A stretch of 64,000 bases of DNA from Ulvibacter litoralis (GCF_900102055.1 NZ_FNBA01000002.1:682001-746000), one strand, 5' to 3'. Shown: positions 44,017 to 53,377, counted from the stretch's first letter. Numbers and translations: made by a program. The notes: generated by a model from the sequence alone, not told the origin.

Positions 44017-45402
44017 ATGCAATTAAAGTCTAAAGTCTTAATTTTTGCTTCTGTCATAACACTGTTAGCCTTGACAGGAATACAATCGTACCTCATATAC
44101 AACACGTATGAGTTAAAAAAGAAAGCCTTTGTTGTAGATGCAAAAGCAGAAGTAGGAAAAGTGTATAGAACTCCAACGATTGATTCGTTGATGTGGACAT
44201 ATCGATATCACTTTTTGGACAAAATACAAGAATACAAGTCCAATAAGATTTCAAAAGAAGCTGTTATAGATAGTTTGAAAAAGAAAACGAGCGCAATTAA
44301 CGGACGGTTTTTAGAGCTTTATAATGAAGGCATGAGTGGAAACTCATTGCAATCGGAAATAAAATTTCGCCAAATGGTCTCTCATATATCTATGGTTGAC
44401 AATCTTGGTAAAAAAGATAATTTTTTAAACGAAGCAAAAAAAGATTCCATTTTTCTATTTGGAGAAGACTATCGCGCTACAGATGGAGTACGTATCAATA
44501 ATGCTACATGGACACAGGAACATGAATATGTACTTGACGGAGTGTCAATCCCCTATTTTCTAGAATTTAAAACACACATTTTTATCGATGTTTTAGATGA
44601 GAATAAAATCATGTTAAAAGAACTTTCAGGCATTCTGATTGCAGCAGTACTGTTATTTATTTTTGTGGTAAGTCTTTTGTATTATTCGATTCAAAATCTA
44701 TTCAAGCAAAAACGTCTTGCCGATATTAAAACAGATTTTATAAATAATATCACACACGAGTTAAAAACGCCACTTTCCACCTTATCGCTCGCCACAGAAA
44801 CATTAACAGGAAGTTTTGTTGAAAACGACACGATATTAGCTAAGGAAACAGTTCAGATAATTAATAGGCAGAACGTTCGGCTTCAGAAATTGATAGACCA
44901 AGTGGTAGAAAGCAGCTTAGGATATCGAGAAATTCAGCTTTCAAATGAAGAGTTTAATTGTTCAATCTTTTTAAACGAATTGATTAACGACTACGAATTA
45001 CCTTTAAATTCTTCCGTAGTAATTTCAAAAAAAATAGACAATACAGGAATTTTAATGGTTGCCGACAAGTTTTTCTTAGGAACCGCAATTATTAATTTAC
45101 TAAATAACGCCATAAAATACGGAGGTACCGAACTAGAAATAAGCTACACTGTCGATACCAAAAAAGATGCGCATATTATTAATATTAAAGACAATGGAAT
45201 TGGTATTTCAGAAAAATACCAGAAACACATTTTTCATAAATTTTACAGAGTTAGTGAAAAAGACACCCACAATTACAAGGGATTAGGGCTAGGACTCTAC
45301 TACACCAGTCAGATTATTAAAGCTCATAATGGAACTATCACGGTACATAGTTCTATAAATAACGGAGCTACATTTAGTATTCAAATACCACTTGCGCAAT
45401 GA
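44017..45402 (+). CDS. Transmembrane sensor histidine kinase
   Basis: A protein of 461 residues. A transmembrane helix at about 8-28 is followed by a periplasmic sensor of about 170 residues without recognised fold (31-202) and a second helix at about 203-225. The HisKA domain has phosphoacceptor His247 (NNITHELKTPLSTLS), and the catalytic domain has NLLNNAIKYGG, IKDNGIGISEKYQ and GLGLGLYYTSQII. The stop overlaps the response regulator by 4 bases. Because the operon's third product is secreted, the periplasmic domain might monitor that product or its ligand (inference). Confidence 0.94.
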   Translation: MQLKSKVLIFASVITLLALTGIQSYLIYNTYELKKKAFVVDAKAEVGKVYRTPTIDSLMWTYRYHFLDKIQEYKSNKISKEAVIDSLKKKTSAINGRFLELYNEGMSGNSLQSEIKFRQMVSHISMVDNLGKKDNFLNEAKKDSIFLFGEDYRATDGVRINNATWTQEHEYVLDGVSIPYFLEFKTHIFIDVLDENKIMLKELSGILIAAVLLFIFVVSLLYYSIQNLFKQKRLADIKTDFINNITHELKTPLSTLSLATETLTGSFVENDTILAKETVQIINRQNVRLQKLIDQVVESSLGYREIQLSNEEFNCSIFLNELINDYELPLNSSVVISKKIDNTGILMVADKFFLGTAIINLLNNAIKYGGTELEISYTVDTKKDAHIINIKDNGIGISEKYQKHIFHKFYRVSEKDTHNYKGLGLGLYYTSQIIKAHNGTITVHSSINNGATFSIQIPLAQ

Positions 45403-46118
45403 AAAAGATATTACTAGCAGAAGACGATTTGGATTTAGGCGGAATGCTTAAACGGTATTTAGAACTCAATAAATTTAATGTTACTTGGGCTAAAGACGGC
45501 GAAGAAGGGTTGACACTTTTTAAAGAAGGTTCTTATGATATCTGCATTTTAGATGTTATGATGCCCAAAATGGATGGATTTACATTGGCCAAAAAAATTG
45601 TAGATATCAATCCAGAAGTGCCTTTTCTGTTTCTAACAGCACGGAAAACACAAGATGATAAAGTGAAAGGACTCCGATTGGGTGCTGATGATTATGTGGT
45701 TAAACCTTTTGAAGCTGAAGAACTTATCCTGAGACTTAAAAACATTATTAAAAGAACACATCAACAATTTAGTATTCAAGAGCTTCCACAAAAAAACACA
45801 TTGATTTCAATTGGCGCCTATACATTCGACTTCACCAATTTAGAATTACAATTCAAAAACAAACGGTACAAGCAACTTACAGAAAAAGAGGCACGACTTA
45901 TCTATTATTTATACTCTAATCGAGATCAACTCATTAGACGAGATGAGATTTTGGCGCATGTGTGGAGCAAAAATGATTTCTTTTCTGGAAGAAGTATGGA
46001 CGTGTTTATAAGCCGAATTCGAAAATATTTTAAAGAAGATCCTAAAGTTGCAATTACAAGTGTACGCGGTATTGGACTTGAGTTTACAATCAATAATAAC
46101 CTAAAACCTAAAAAATGA
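45399..46118 (+). CDS. OmpR/PhoB-family response regulator
   Basis: A protein of 239 residues. The receiver domain (1-120) has the acidic pocket LLAEDDLDLG, phospho-Asp52 in CILDVMMPKMDG, Thr in FLFLTARKT and Lys in YVVKPFE. The winged-helix DNA-binding domain (about 130-232) has KQLTEKEARLIYYLYSN and GRSMDVFISRIRKYF. It overlaps the kinase gene by 4 bases upstream and the secreted-protein gene by 4 bases downstream, so all three are translationally linked. A candidate binding site is the GTTAAC repeat at 43952-43968. Confidence 0.95.
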   Translation: MKKILLAEDDLDLGGMLKRYLELNKFNVTWAKDGEEGLTLFKEGSYDICILDVMMPKMDGFTLAKKIVDINPEVPFLFLTARKTQDDKVKGLRLGADDYVVKPFEAEELILRLKNIIKRTHQQFSIQELPQKNTLISIGAYTFDFTNLELQFKNKRYKQLTEKEARLIYYLYSNRDQLIRRDEILAHVWSKNDFFSGRSMDVFISRIRKYFKEDPKVAITSVRGIGLEFTINNNLKPKK

Positions 46119-48994
46119 AAACCCTAAAAAAAACACTACTTCTATTTCAGTGTATGCTACTAACTACAGCATGTTTTGCACAGGAATATTTCGGAACAAC
46201 AACATTTGGCGATAACTCAATAGACATTCCATACCATTCAGCAATGGATAGTAATGGAAATGTGTATAGTGTCGGACTTTATTCTGGGGCTATCACTGTA
46301 GGTTCAGAAACAATTACATGGGCAGGTGGAAATGCCGATGGTTATTTAACAAAATACGACAATGACGCCAACCCAATTTGGGTAAAAGGATTTGGTGGCG
46401 GATTTGACGATGTCGCTATCGATGTGGCTATTGACGGGAATGACAACATCTATTTAACAGGGTACTTTCAAGGATCCGGAGTAAATTCATTCGATGCCGA
46501 TCCGGGGCCTGGTGTATATCAATTATCACAACCAGCACCTTTTTTAAGTCGCGATTGTTTTATCATTAAATTAGACAGTAATGGCGACTTTGTATGGGCA
46601 AAACAAGTGAGTAATCCTGCAGCAGTAGCAAACGAAGACGCAACCTCGATTATCGTTGATGACGCGGGTAATGTTTATGTAGGTGGATCTTTTAGATATG
46701 CCGATTTTGACCCTTCTCCAACGGGCGATGTTACACTTCTCTCTACTGGTGGAGGAGCTTCTCCTGATGGTTTTCTTCTGAAATTAGACACAGATGGAAA
46801 CTATGTTTGGGTGAAGACTTTTGCATCTACTGGTATTGTTGAAGTTGAAAGTCTTGATTTTGATGACAATGGAAATATTTTGATGGCCGGACGTTTTAGA
46901 GACACGGTAGATTTAGATCCAAATGCGGGGGTTGCAGAATTCACTTTCAACGGTGGCGACGATATTTTTATGGCAAAATTAGATGCTGATGGTAATTACA
47001 TTTGGGGACAAGGCTTTGGAAGCCCAGGATTAGACATTATAAGCTCTATAATTAACCTACCTTCAGGTGTGTATGTAAACGGAATGTTTTCTGAAACAGC
47101 AGATTTGGATCCATCAACAGGTGAAAATATTGTAACAGCAGTGGGTCCTTGGGATGCTTTTAGTTCAAGATTTGATACCGATGGGAACTATGAAACTAGT
47201 TATGTATTAGGTGGAGAAGGGACTGATTTTGAAAATGTGTACGATGTCAAGGAAGGACCGAATGGAAACCTTTTCCTTACGGGAGCTTTTAATGGAACAA
47301 CCGATTTTGACAATAGTACTGCTGAAGCTTTAAGTACTACTAATGGAATGTCAGATAATTTCCTTCTGGAACTAACAATGGCGGGGGCTTATTTGAATCA
47401 CTGGACCATAGGAGGAAATATGCAAGAGTTAAATGCGCAGCTTTATTTTAACGATCAAAACCAAGTTCTTACGTTGGGGGCTTTTAGATCTTCCAATTTA
47501 GATTTCAATCCTTTCGATGGCATAGATGTTCATGATACCAATGGACATTATGATAATTACTTTTCAAAATACTATTTATTTAATGTGGCAAACGATGGTT
47601 GTGAAGATGCTATTCCACTAGTTTGTGGTGATACGGTTACAGGAGAAACTATTAACGATACTGATTCTGGTGGAAACGCTGCAAATGATGAATTTTTTAG
47701 TTTTACTGGAAACGGAACAGCTGAATTAGTTACTATTTCACTTTGTGACGGCGGAACCGATTTTGACACGGTGTTAAGAGTGTTTGAAGATTGTACACTT
47801 ACCAACGAAATTGCTTTTAATGACGATAGTTGTGGTCTACAATCGGAAGTATCTTTTGGATCGAACGGAACTGATACTTATTACATTATGGTTGAAGGCT
47901 TCGGAAGCGCTGCCGGAAACTTTACTCTTTCTGTTAGTTGTATTGATACGGCTGAAAATGATAGTTGTGAAGATGCCTTGCCTATCGCTTGTGGCGAAAC
48001 TATAACAGGAACAACGACAAATGCAACTTTTGATGCAGATGCTCCTGTTTGTGGCACTACCATTACCGCTCCTGGAGTATGGTACGAGTTTACAGATACT
48101 AGTGGTTTTATTTCAGATTACACGGTCTCACTTTGTGATGGCGGAACCGATTTTGATAGTAAAATTTCAATTTATACAGGTGATTGTGGAGCATTGGTTT
48201 GTGTAACTGATAATGACGATAGCTGTGGATTACAATCTGAAGCTTCTTTTCAAGGAGATGGAAACACAACGTATTACATATTAGTGCACGGATTTGGAAC
48301 ATCAATTGGAAACTTTTCTTTAAATGTTTCGTGTACGCCTGTACCTCCAGCAAACGATATGATTGCGAATTCAGTCGATATTGATGATTTAGGTTGCCCT
48401 TATACAGATATTGCTGTAACAACCCCTACAGCGACGACCGAAGCAGGTTCGCCATCAGGCTGTGATATCAATGGCGTAAATGGTGTTTGGTATAATTACA
48501 CGCCAGAAGGCAATGGTTTTATAACCCTTACCATTTCAAATCCAGGTGGTTTTAGTTCTGTTACTTTTTACGAAGCACCAAATGAAAATGCCACCGAAAA
48601 CGACTTAACACTAGTAAACTATTACTTAAATCAATGCTTACCAGGAACAACGGCTACCATACCTGTGGTTGACGGACAAACATACTATGCATTTGTTGCT
48701 AATACTGATGCAACTACCGACATTGTATTTGACTGTGATATTTTAGGAGTAAACGACACTACACTCGAAGGGTTCACATATTTCCCGAACCCTGTAACGA
48801 ATACTTTACATTTAAATGCACAAGACATTATAGAAAATGTAATTGTTTACAACATGATAGGTCAGAAAGTGTTGGAAGAAAAAACAGACCGTATAAATAC
48901 GGAGCTAAACCTTTCAAACTTACAAACAGGTACGTACATTTTAGAGGTTTCTAGCAAAGGAACAACGGGCGTGTATCGTATTATTAAAGATTAG
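46115..48994 (+). CDS. Secreted beta-propeller protein with T9SS type A sorting domain
   Basis: A protein of 959 residues with a signal peptide (about 1-23, ending ACFAQ). Residues 25-480 consist of SBBP-like propeller blades with a repeated DSNGN.Y..G pattern (SNGNVYSVGLYSG, GNDNIYLTGYFQG, DAGNVYVGGSF). Two PPC-like modules begin at about 495 and 618 (CEDAIPLVCGDTVTG and CEDALPIACGETITG, each with SLCDGGTDFD and DDSCGLQSE). A third module starts near 746. The last 75 residues (FTYFPNPVTNTLHLNAQD to GTYILEVSSKG) are a type A T9SS sorting domain. It is expected outside the cell or on its surface. Its start overlaps the response regulator stop, unusual for a secreted protein. Confidence 0.9.
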   Translation: MKTLKKTLLLFQCMLLTTACFAQEYFGTTTFGDNSIDIPYHSAMDSNGNVYSVGLYSGAITVGSETITWAGGNADGYLTKYDNDANPIWVKGFGGGFDDVAIDVAIDGNDNIYLTGYFQGSGVNSFDADPGPGVYQLSQPAPFLSRDCFIIKLDSNGDFVWAKQVSNPAAVANEDATSIIVDDAGNVYVGGSFRYADFDPSPTGDVTLLSTGGGASPDGFLLKLDTDGNYVWVKTFASTGIVEVESLDFDDNGNILMAGRFRDTVDLDPNAGVAEFTFNGGDDIFMAKLDADGNYIWGQGFGSPGLDIISSIINLPSGVYVNGMFSETADLDPSTGENIVTAVGPWDAFSSRFDTDGNYETSYVLGGEGTDFENVYDVKEGPNGNLFLTGAFNGTTDFDNSTAEALSTTNGMSDNFLLELTMAGAYLNHWTIGGNMQELNAQLYFNDQNQVLTLGAFRSSNLDFNPFDGIDVHDTNGHYDNYFSKYYLFNVANDGCEDAIPLVCGDTVTGETINDTDSGGNAANDEFFSFTGNGTAELVTISLCDGGTDFDTVLRVFEDCTLTNEIAFNDDSCGLQSEVSFGSNGTDTYYIMVEGFGSAAGNFTLSVSCIDTAENDSCEDALPIACGETITGTTTNATFDADAPVCGTTITAPGVWYEFTDTSGFISDYTVSLCDGGTDFDSKISIYTGDCGALVCVTDNDDSCGLQSEASFQGDGNTTYYILVHGFGTSIGNFSLNVSCTPVPPANDMIANSVDIDDLGCPYTDIAVTTPTATTEAGSPSGCDINGVNGVWYNYTPEGNGFITLTISNPGGFSSVTFYEAPNENATENDLTLVNYYLNQCLPGTTATIPVVDGQTYYAFVANTDATTDIVFDCDILGVNDTTLEGFTYFPNPVTNTLHLNAQDIIENVIVYNMIGQKVLEEKTDRINTELNLSNLQTGTYILEVSSKGTTGVYRIIKD

Positions 48995-49040
48995 TTTTTT
49001 TTCAAGATTATTAGTTCGGTACTAATAGTTAGTGTTGAAG

Positions 49041-49064
49041 AGCAGCCTTTCGGGGCTGCTTTTC
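49041..49064 (+). terminator. Terminator of the two-component/secreted protein operon
   Basis: AGCAGCC (49041-49047), loop TTTCGG, GGCTGCT (49054-49060), then TTTCT. It abuts the stop of the DUF1704 gene on the opposite strand and could serve both directions. Confidence 0.8.
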
Positions 49065-50227
49065 TATTTTAAATTCTGAAGTATAAAATCAAGCTTTACA
49101 TTGGTATTCAAATTCGTTTCAAAAGCTTCATTGTTATAACGAATCTCCTTCGCCAAACCTTGGGTTTTCCATTTTGAAACGATAGGTGCATTTTCTAACG
49201 ATACTTTTCCAGATAACAAAATGTCCAAATCACCTCCCGAAGTATGATAATCGTACACCTTTTTTAACCCTGTTAGGTAAATATAATCTTTGGTAAAGCC
49301 ACCGCCTCTATGGGCTCTCAGACTTATATTATACGATTCTTCCCTGTTTAGTTTATACTGGTTATGAAGCAAATCAAACGTGCCACAAAAATCAAATCCT
49401 TTGCGCAAACTATCGGCAGCAATCACACGATACGCCAGTTCTTTTAAACGGTGCAACGTTAAACAACCACTCATGTATTCGCTATATACTGCCAAGCCTT
49501 CTTGAGTTTCGGTATTTGCAGGAAACCCATTATGAAAAATCTTCAAATCTTGATCCATTCCATTAAAGGTCGTTACCAAATGCACTCCAATTTCATGGTT
49601 TGCCAATACTTTTAACTGATTGGCGCTAAACAGATGGTTCTTTTTAAGCAATAATGTTTGCGTATTATTCATCACCATCGCAGCCGCAGCCAACTTGGTG
49701 GAGTGTTTAATTTTTAAATGAAAATCGTAACGGCTATTAAACGCTTCAAAATAATCGTGTGCCTCATTTACATTGTATTTCGGAGCCATTTCAGGATCGT
49801 ACGCATCATCGCTAAAATGAAGGATAAATTGAGCATTTTCTACATCTTTCTGTGTGGGTGTTCCAAACGATTTTAGCGCATTGTAATAAAACTTGCGCCC
49901 CTGCCCTATGGTTTCAATACATTGTATCAATCCTGAATAATCGTAAATAACATCTTGATAAAAGGCACGCGTATCTTCATCAATAATAGTGTCAATGTCT
50001 TGTAAAAACAGTTCTTGCTGCAACTTATGCGCATTAAAATCTATTTTTCTGTATTTTAAATTGGGATTAACATTGTACTTAGAAGCGAAAAAGTTCCGTT
50101 TTTCCTGTTCTATGTTTATTGGATTGATGTAGTTAAGTAGTTCTATTTTCTGAACCAGTTTGTGCAATCTACTATCTATTCTGAATAAATTAGGATGCTC
50201 TATTTGTATTACTTCGGAATGAATCAT
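49064..50227 (-). CDS. DUF1704 (QEGLA-motif) zinc carboxypeptidase-like protein
   Basis: A protein of 387 residues. A gluzincin-type zinc motif of the spaced HExxxH form is visible: His211, Glu212 and His216 in LANHEIGVHLVTT, with a likely third ligand Glu243 in TQEGLAVYSEY. The bacterial family name, flavohemoglobin expression-modulating QEGLA protein, describes this motif. The same DUF1704 domain occurs in eukaryotic MATCAP enzymes, which remove the C-terminal tyrosine of tubulin. It is cytoplasmic with no signal peptide. It is the third gene of a tight run after an ATP-grasp ligase and an N-formylglutamate amidohydrolase-like gene (2-base gap). Removal of a ligated C-terminal residue is the inferred role. 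Confidence 0.85.
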   Translation of the reverse strand: MIHSEVIQIEHPNLFRIDSRLHKLVQKIELLNYINPINIEQEKRNFFASKYNVNPNLKYRKIDFNAHKLQQELFLQDIDTIIDEDTRAFYQDVIYDYSGLIQCIETIGQGRKFYYNALKSFGTPTQKDVENAQFILHFSDDAYDPEMAPKYNVNEAHDYFEAFNSRYDFHLKIKHSTKLAAAAMVMNNTQTLLLKKNHLFSANQLKVLANHEIGVHLVTTFNGMDQDLKIFHNGFPANTETQEGLAVYSEYMSGCLTLHRLKELAYRVIAADSLRKGFDFCGTFDLLHNQYKLNREESYNISLRAHRGGGFTKDYIYLTGLKKVYDYHTSGGDLDILLSGKVSLENAPIVSKWKTQGLAKEIRYNNEAFETNLNTNVKLDFILQNLK

Positions 50228-50229
50228 TC

Positions 50230-51060
50230 TTACTTTTTGAAGGCTTTATAAAATGAATTAGCGTGTATTTTTATTTTCTGCTGAAGCTGCATTTCAATTG
50301 CTGAAACTACTTCAGGAAATATAACTGCCTGCAATTCATCACAATATATTTTCTTAAATTCGGTAGCCAAAACTAAGGTATTTCTGAAGGTATTGGTGAT
50401 ATATTTCAGAAAATAACCATTTCCTTGAAACGTATCATTAATTTTTGAAGTCGATTCGATGCCATGCGGCAACTCTAATTCAGACAACGACTGTCTCCAA
50501 TCTTCGATACAGCTTCCGAAGCGATTGTTATCTACATTAGCGGTTCCGAGGTTAATAACAGGAACTTCTCGATTCCATCGTCGCCAATTGTAAGAATGCA
50601 TATCGTACACCACAACAGCACCAAATTTTTCTTCTAAGGTCGCTATCAATGCATGTACAACTTCATAAAAAGCCGTGTGTTTTGCCAAGCTTTTAGCATG
50701 TTGTGCTTTGGCTAAAGACGATTTCCAAAGTTTTTTACCCCAAGCATCTTCGTAAATAGCATTGTCTGGATCACGATTTAAATCGTATTCGAAACGGCTG
50801 TCGCAACCTGCAATGACAATAGGATGCGTATGTACAAAAGTTTTGGTACAGGGATCTTCTTCAAACCAACGTTCGTATTCGGTATGTAAGCAATTGTCTA
50901 AAAGCTCGGTTCGAAATTGATGACCATCATGTACCGCGCCACAGACATAAGGCACATAGTCATTAATTTTTAATGTAAACGAATAATCTTCAGCAACCGC
51001 TTCAAACGTTTCAACCGCTTTAATTTTTTGTATTATTTCAGAAACAGAAAGTCTTTCCAT
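50230..51060 (-). CDS. N-formylglutamate amidohydrolase-family protein
   Basis: A protein of 276 residues. Family landmarks are AVHDGHQFRTELLDNC, the metal/substrate region IAGCDSRFEYDLNRDPDNAI and VVYDMHSYNWRR. Classical members hydrolyse N-formyl-L-glutamate at the end of histidine degradation, but no other hut gene is nearby and the partners differ. The real substrate is probably an N-acyl amino acid or peptide tied to the flanking ligase and DUF1704 peptidase (inference). It starts 11 bases after the ligase stop. Confidence 0.85.
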   Translation of the reverse strand: MERLSVSEIIQKIKAVETFEAVAEDYSFTLKINDYVPYVCGAVHDGHQFRTELLDNCLHTEYERWFEEDPCTKTFVHTHPIVIAGCDSRFEYDLNRDPDNAIYEDAWGKKLWKSSLAKAQHAKSLAKHTAFYEVVHALIATLEEKFGAVVVYDMHSYNWRRWNREVPVINLGTANVDNNRFGSCIEDWRQSLSELELPHGIESTSKINDTFQGNGYFLKYITNTFRNTLVLATEFKKIYCDELQAVIFPEVVSAIEMQLQQKIKIHANSFYKAFKK

Positions 51061-51071
51061 CGCACCTTACA

Positions 51072-52100
51072 TTAAGCTTCATCTACATGTTTCCGTAGTT
51101 TCTGTCTTCTTTCAAAAGCAACCACGCGTTCTACAACTTTATCTTCTACAAAATCGATGATTTTTTCCTGTAAACGCGTTTTGTACACTTTATTAATGTA
51201 CGTGATTCCGCCAGGCGACATAACGTTTACTTCTACCAACATTCCGTTAATCACATCAATACCAACAAAATAGAGTCCGTCTTTTACTAACTTCGGACCA
51301 ATTCTACGGCACAGTTCTTTTTCTCTTTTAGTTAAGGTGTGTTTTTGAACCGACCCGCCAGCGCTTACATTAGAACGATGATCTTCGTCTCCAGGAACCC
51401 GTTTCATGGCGCCTATTGGCTTTCCGTTGAGCATTAAAACACGTACGTCGCCTTCATCTGCACCTTCAATATAATCTTGTAATATCACATAGTTAGACGT
51501 TCCGTCCTTGTTGTCAATATAGAAATCGAGCAAGGAGTTTATACTCTTCATCGCACGTTTTTCAATCAAAATAACTCCCGAACCTCCAAAACCATTTAAA
51601 GGCTTCAAAATCATTTTATCGGGACCTTCTTTAATGGTGCGCTTTAAGTAATCTTTATTTTTAGTAACGTGTGTACGCGGCAATATTTCGTTTTTATCAT
51701 CTTCAAAAACAGCGGTGTACAGTTTGTTGTTTGCACGTCTAATTCCGTCCAAATCATTCATAATGAACACATCATCCTTCACCGAATCTAGAAAATTAAG
51801 CATGATCATGTCTAAGGGCGGATTGCTGCGTAAAATAATTACATCAAATCCAGCGAGGGGCAACATCTCGTCGTAAAATTCGGCTTTGCCATGAAACGAT
51901 TTTAAAGAATTTGAAATCTTATCTTTTCGTTTTATCACTTTTGAAAAAGCAAACGCGACACTATCGCGAATGGTAAGATTAGCGGGTGTTGTAATGGCTA
52001 GTCCATGACCGCGTTTTACAAATTCATGAATCATAGCAAGGGTAGAATCATTTTCGGGGTCCATGCTTTCCCACGGATACATTATAAAGCAAACATTCAT
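51072..52100 (-). CDS. ATP-grasp ligase, glutathione synthetase (GshB)-like
   Basis: A protein of 342 residues. The N-terminal substrate domain has FIMYPWESMDPENDSTLAMI and IILRSNPPLDM. The ATP-grasp domain has MILKPLNGFGGSGVILIE, EGADEGDVRVLMLNGKPIGA and metal-binding VGIDVINGMLVEVNVMSPGG. GshB joins gamma-glutamylcysteine to glycine, but no gamma-glutamylcysteine synthetase is nearby and the operon partners are hydrolases. A different peptide-bond-forming ligase of the same family is likely. It is the first gene of the trio; a one-mismatch -7 (TATATTTA on the minus strand, 52119-52126) lies just upstream. Confidence 0.87.
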   Translation of the reverse strand: MNVCFIMYPWESMDPENDSTLAMIHEFVKRGHGLAITTPANLTIRDSVAFAFSKVIKRKDKISNSLKSFHGKAEFYDEMLPLAGFDVIILRSNPPLDMIMLNFLDSVKDDVFIMNDLDGIRRANNKLYTAVFEDDKNEILPRTHVTKNKDYLKRTIKEGPDKMILKPLNGFGGSGVILIEKRAMKSINSLLDFYIDNKDGTSNYVILQDYIEGADEGDVRVLMLNGKPIGAMKRVPGDEDHRSNVSAGGSVQKHTLTKREKELCRRIGPKLVKDGLYFVGIDVINGMLVEVNVMSPGGITYINKVYKTRLQEKIIDFVEDKVVERVVAFERRQKLRKHVDEA

Positions 52101-52230
52101 TGGGTTGGTTTTAGAAACTAAATATAGTAATTATCGTAAATAATGCACAATACCCTTAATTATATCTTAATTAAAAATCGGTTTAACCTAACTAGGGTAC
52201 TCCCTATCGAAAAGGTGCTTTACACTTTTT

Positions 52231-52257
52231 TTGTTGGACGAACTTTGAATAGTTTTG
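52231..52257 (+). promoter_or_regulatory. Bacteroidota-type promoter for the MscS-like channel
   Basis: TTG (52231-52233), 16 bases, TAGTTTTG (52250-52257), 23 bases before the ATG. Just upstream, TAGGG (52193-52197) and CCCTA (52202-52206) form a small inverted repeat; a related one precedes the gene at 60826. Confidence 0.7.
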
Positions 52258-52280
52258 CAAAAACTTAAAACATAAAAAGA

Positions 52281-53096
52281 ATGGATAAAGCTTCAGAATA
52301 CATTGAAAAATTTAAAATAATGTTATTGGATTATGGCCCAAAATTACTTGGAGCCATCCTTTTACTTATTGTAGGATTGTGGATTATTAAACTTATTGTA
52401 AAAGGTGTTCGGAAAGCCTTTAATACACAAGATGTAGATGCTACTCTTCAAAAGTTCTTGATTAGTTTGATTACATGGATTTTAAAAATCATGCTTTTTC
52501 TTGCGGTTTTAGGACAAATAGGAATTGAATCTACATCGTTTATCGCTGTATTAGGTGCCGCTGGTCTTGCCATTGGTTTGGCATTACAAGGATCGCTTGC
52601 AAACTTTGCAGGAGGTGTTCTTATTATGCTTTTTAAACCCTTTAAAGTAGGTGATACTATTGAAGCGCAAGGGGAATTAGGAACGGTAAAAGAAATTCAA
52701 ATTTTCACAACAAAAATGGTAACCCCTCAAAATAGATTGGTTATCATTCCTAATGGTGCGTTGTCTAATGGGAATATTACAAATATCTCTGCGGAAGGTA
52801 CTTTAAAAATATTTCATGTAATTGGTGTTTCATACGATGCTGACATCAAGAAAACGAAAGAAGTACTAATGAATGTTCTAAACAAGCAGTCTACTATTTT
52901 AAAAGACCCTGCACCAATGGTTGAAGTAACCGCGTTGAATGACAGCTCTGTCGATTTTGCAGTACGTGGTACAACCTTAACTGCCGATTACTGGCCAACG
53001 TATTTTGCGATCTTAGAAACGGCTAAATACGACTTAGATGCTGCTGGTATTGAAATACCGTACCCACACCAAGTGGAAATTCAGAAACAAGGATAA
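52281..53096 (+). CDS. Small-conductance mechanosensitive channel, MscS family
   Basis: A protein of 271 residues, the short MscS architecture. Three transmembrane helices are at about 15-40, 60-80 and 88-112. The pore-lining third helix and start of the beta domain read LAIGLALQGSLANFAGGVLI and MLFKPFKVGDTIEAQGELGT. The C-terminal cytoplasmic cage follows. It opens under membrane tension in osmotic downshift. It is monocistronic with its own consensus promoter and terminator. Confidence 0.94.
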   Translation: MDKASEYIEKFKIMLLDYGPKLLGAILLLIVGLWIIKLIVKGVRKAFNTQDVDATLQKFLISLITWILKIMLFLAVLGQIGIESTSFIAVLGAAGLAIGLALQGSLANFAGGVLIMLFKPFKVGDTIEAQGELGTVKEIQIFTTKMVTPQNRLVIIPNGALSNGNITNISAEGTLKIFHVIGVSYDADIKKTKEVLMNVLNKQSTILKDPAPMVEVTALNDSSVDFAVRGTTLTADYWPTYFAILETAKYDLDAAGIEIPYPHQVEIQKQG

Positions 53097-53131
53097 TATT
53101 TAGCGTAAAATTTACTCCTATATTTTTTATG

Positions 53132-53164
53132 AAAGAAGCTGCCCAAAAAGCAGCTTCTTTTTTT
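53132..53164 (+). terminator. Terminator after MscS gene
   Basis: AAAGAAGCTGC (53132-53142) pairs perfectly with GCAGCTTCTTT (53150-53160), loop CCAAAAA, followed by more T. A strong rho-independent terminator. Confidence 0.9.
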
Positions 53165-53284
53165 ATGTATGTGTTTTAGTAATTGCTATTGTTTACAAAC
53201 CTTGACAACAGACACTTTTAGCGTGCCTAATGCCTTAGAATGACATTTGCAATACTATCCCTCATTACGTTAAGTAGTAACATC

Positions 53285-53316
53285 AAAAAGCCCCAAGAAC
53301 ATCTTGAGGCTTTTTT
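53285..53316 (-). terminator. Terminator of the lamin-tail-like gene
   Basis: AAAAGCCCCAAG (53286-53297) pairs with CTTGAGGCTTTT (53303-53314), with one mismatched pair, flanked by A and T runs, so it can act on both strands. It lies about 60 bases beyond the stop of the minus-strand gene at 53378. Confidence 0.75.
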
Positions 53317-53377
53317 CTATAAAGTTTATAAAAGGGAGTTGATAGTTTACGTTCGTATTGCATCTATGCTGTACAAA

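Noticed and set aside
50230-51060. Assignment to histidine utilisation (hutG)
   Set aside because: No hutH, hutU or hutI neighbours are present; the gene context is the ligase/DUF1704 run.
51072-52100. Straight annotation of the ATP-grasp gene as glutathione synthetase in glutathione biosynthesis
   Set aside because: No gamma-glutamylcysteine synthetase is nearby and the operon partners are an amidohydrolase and a DUF1704 peptidase, so only the fold-level call is supported.
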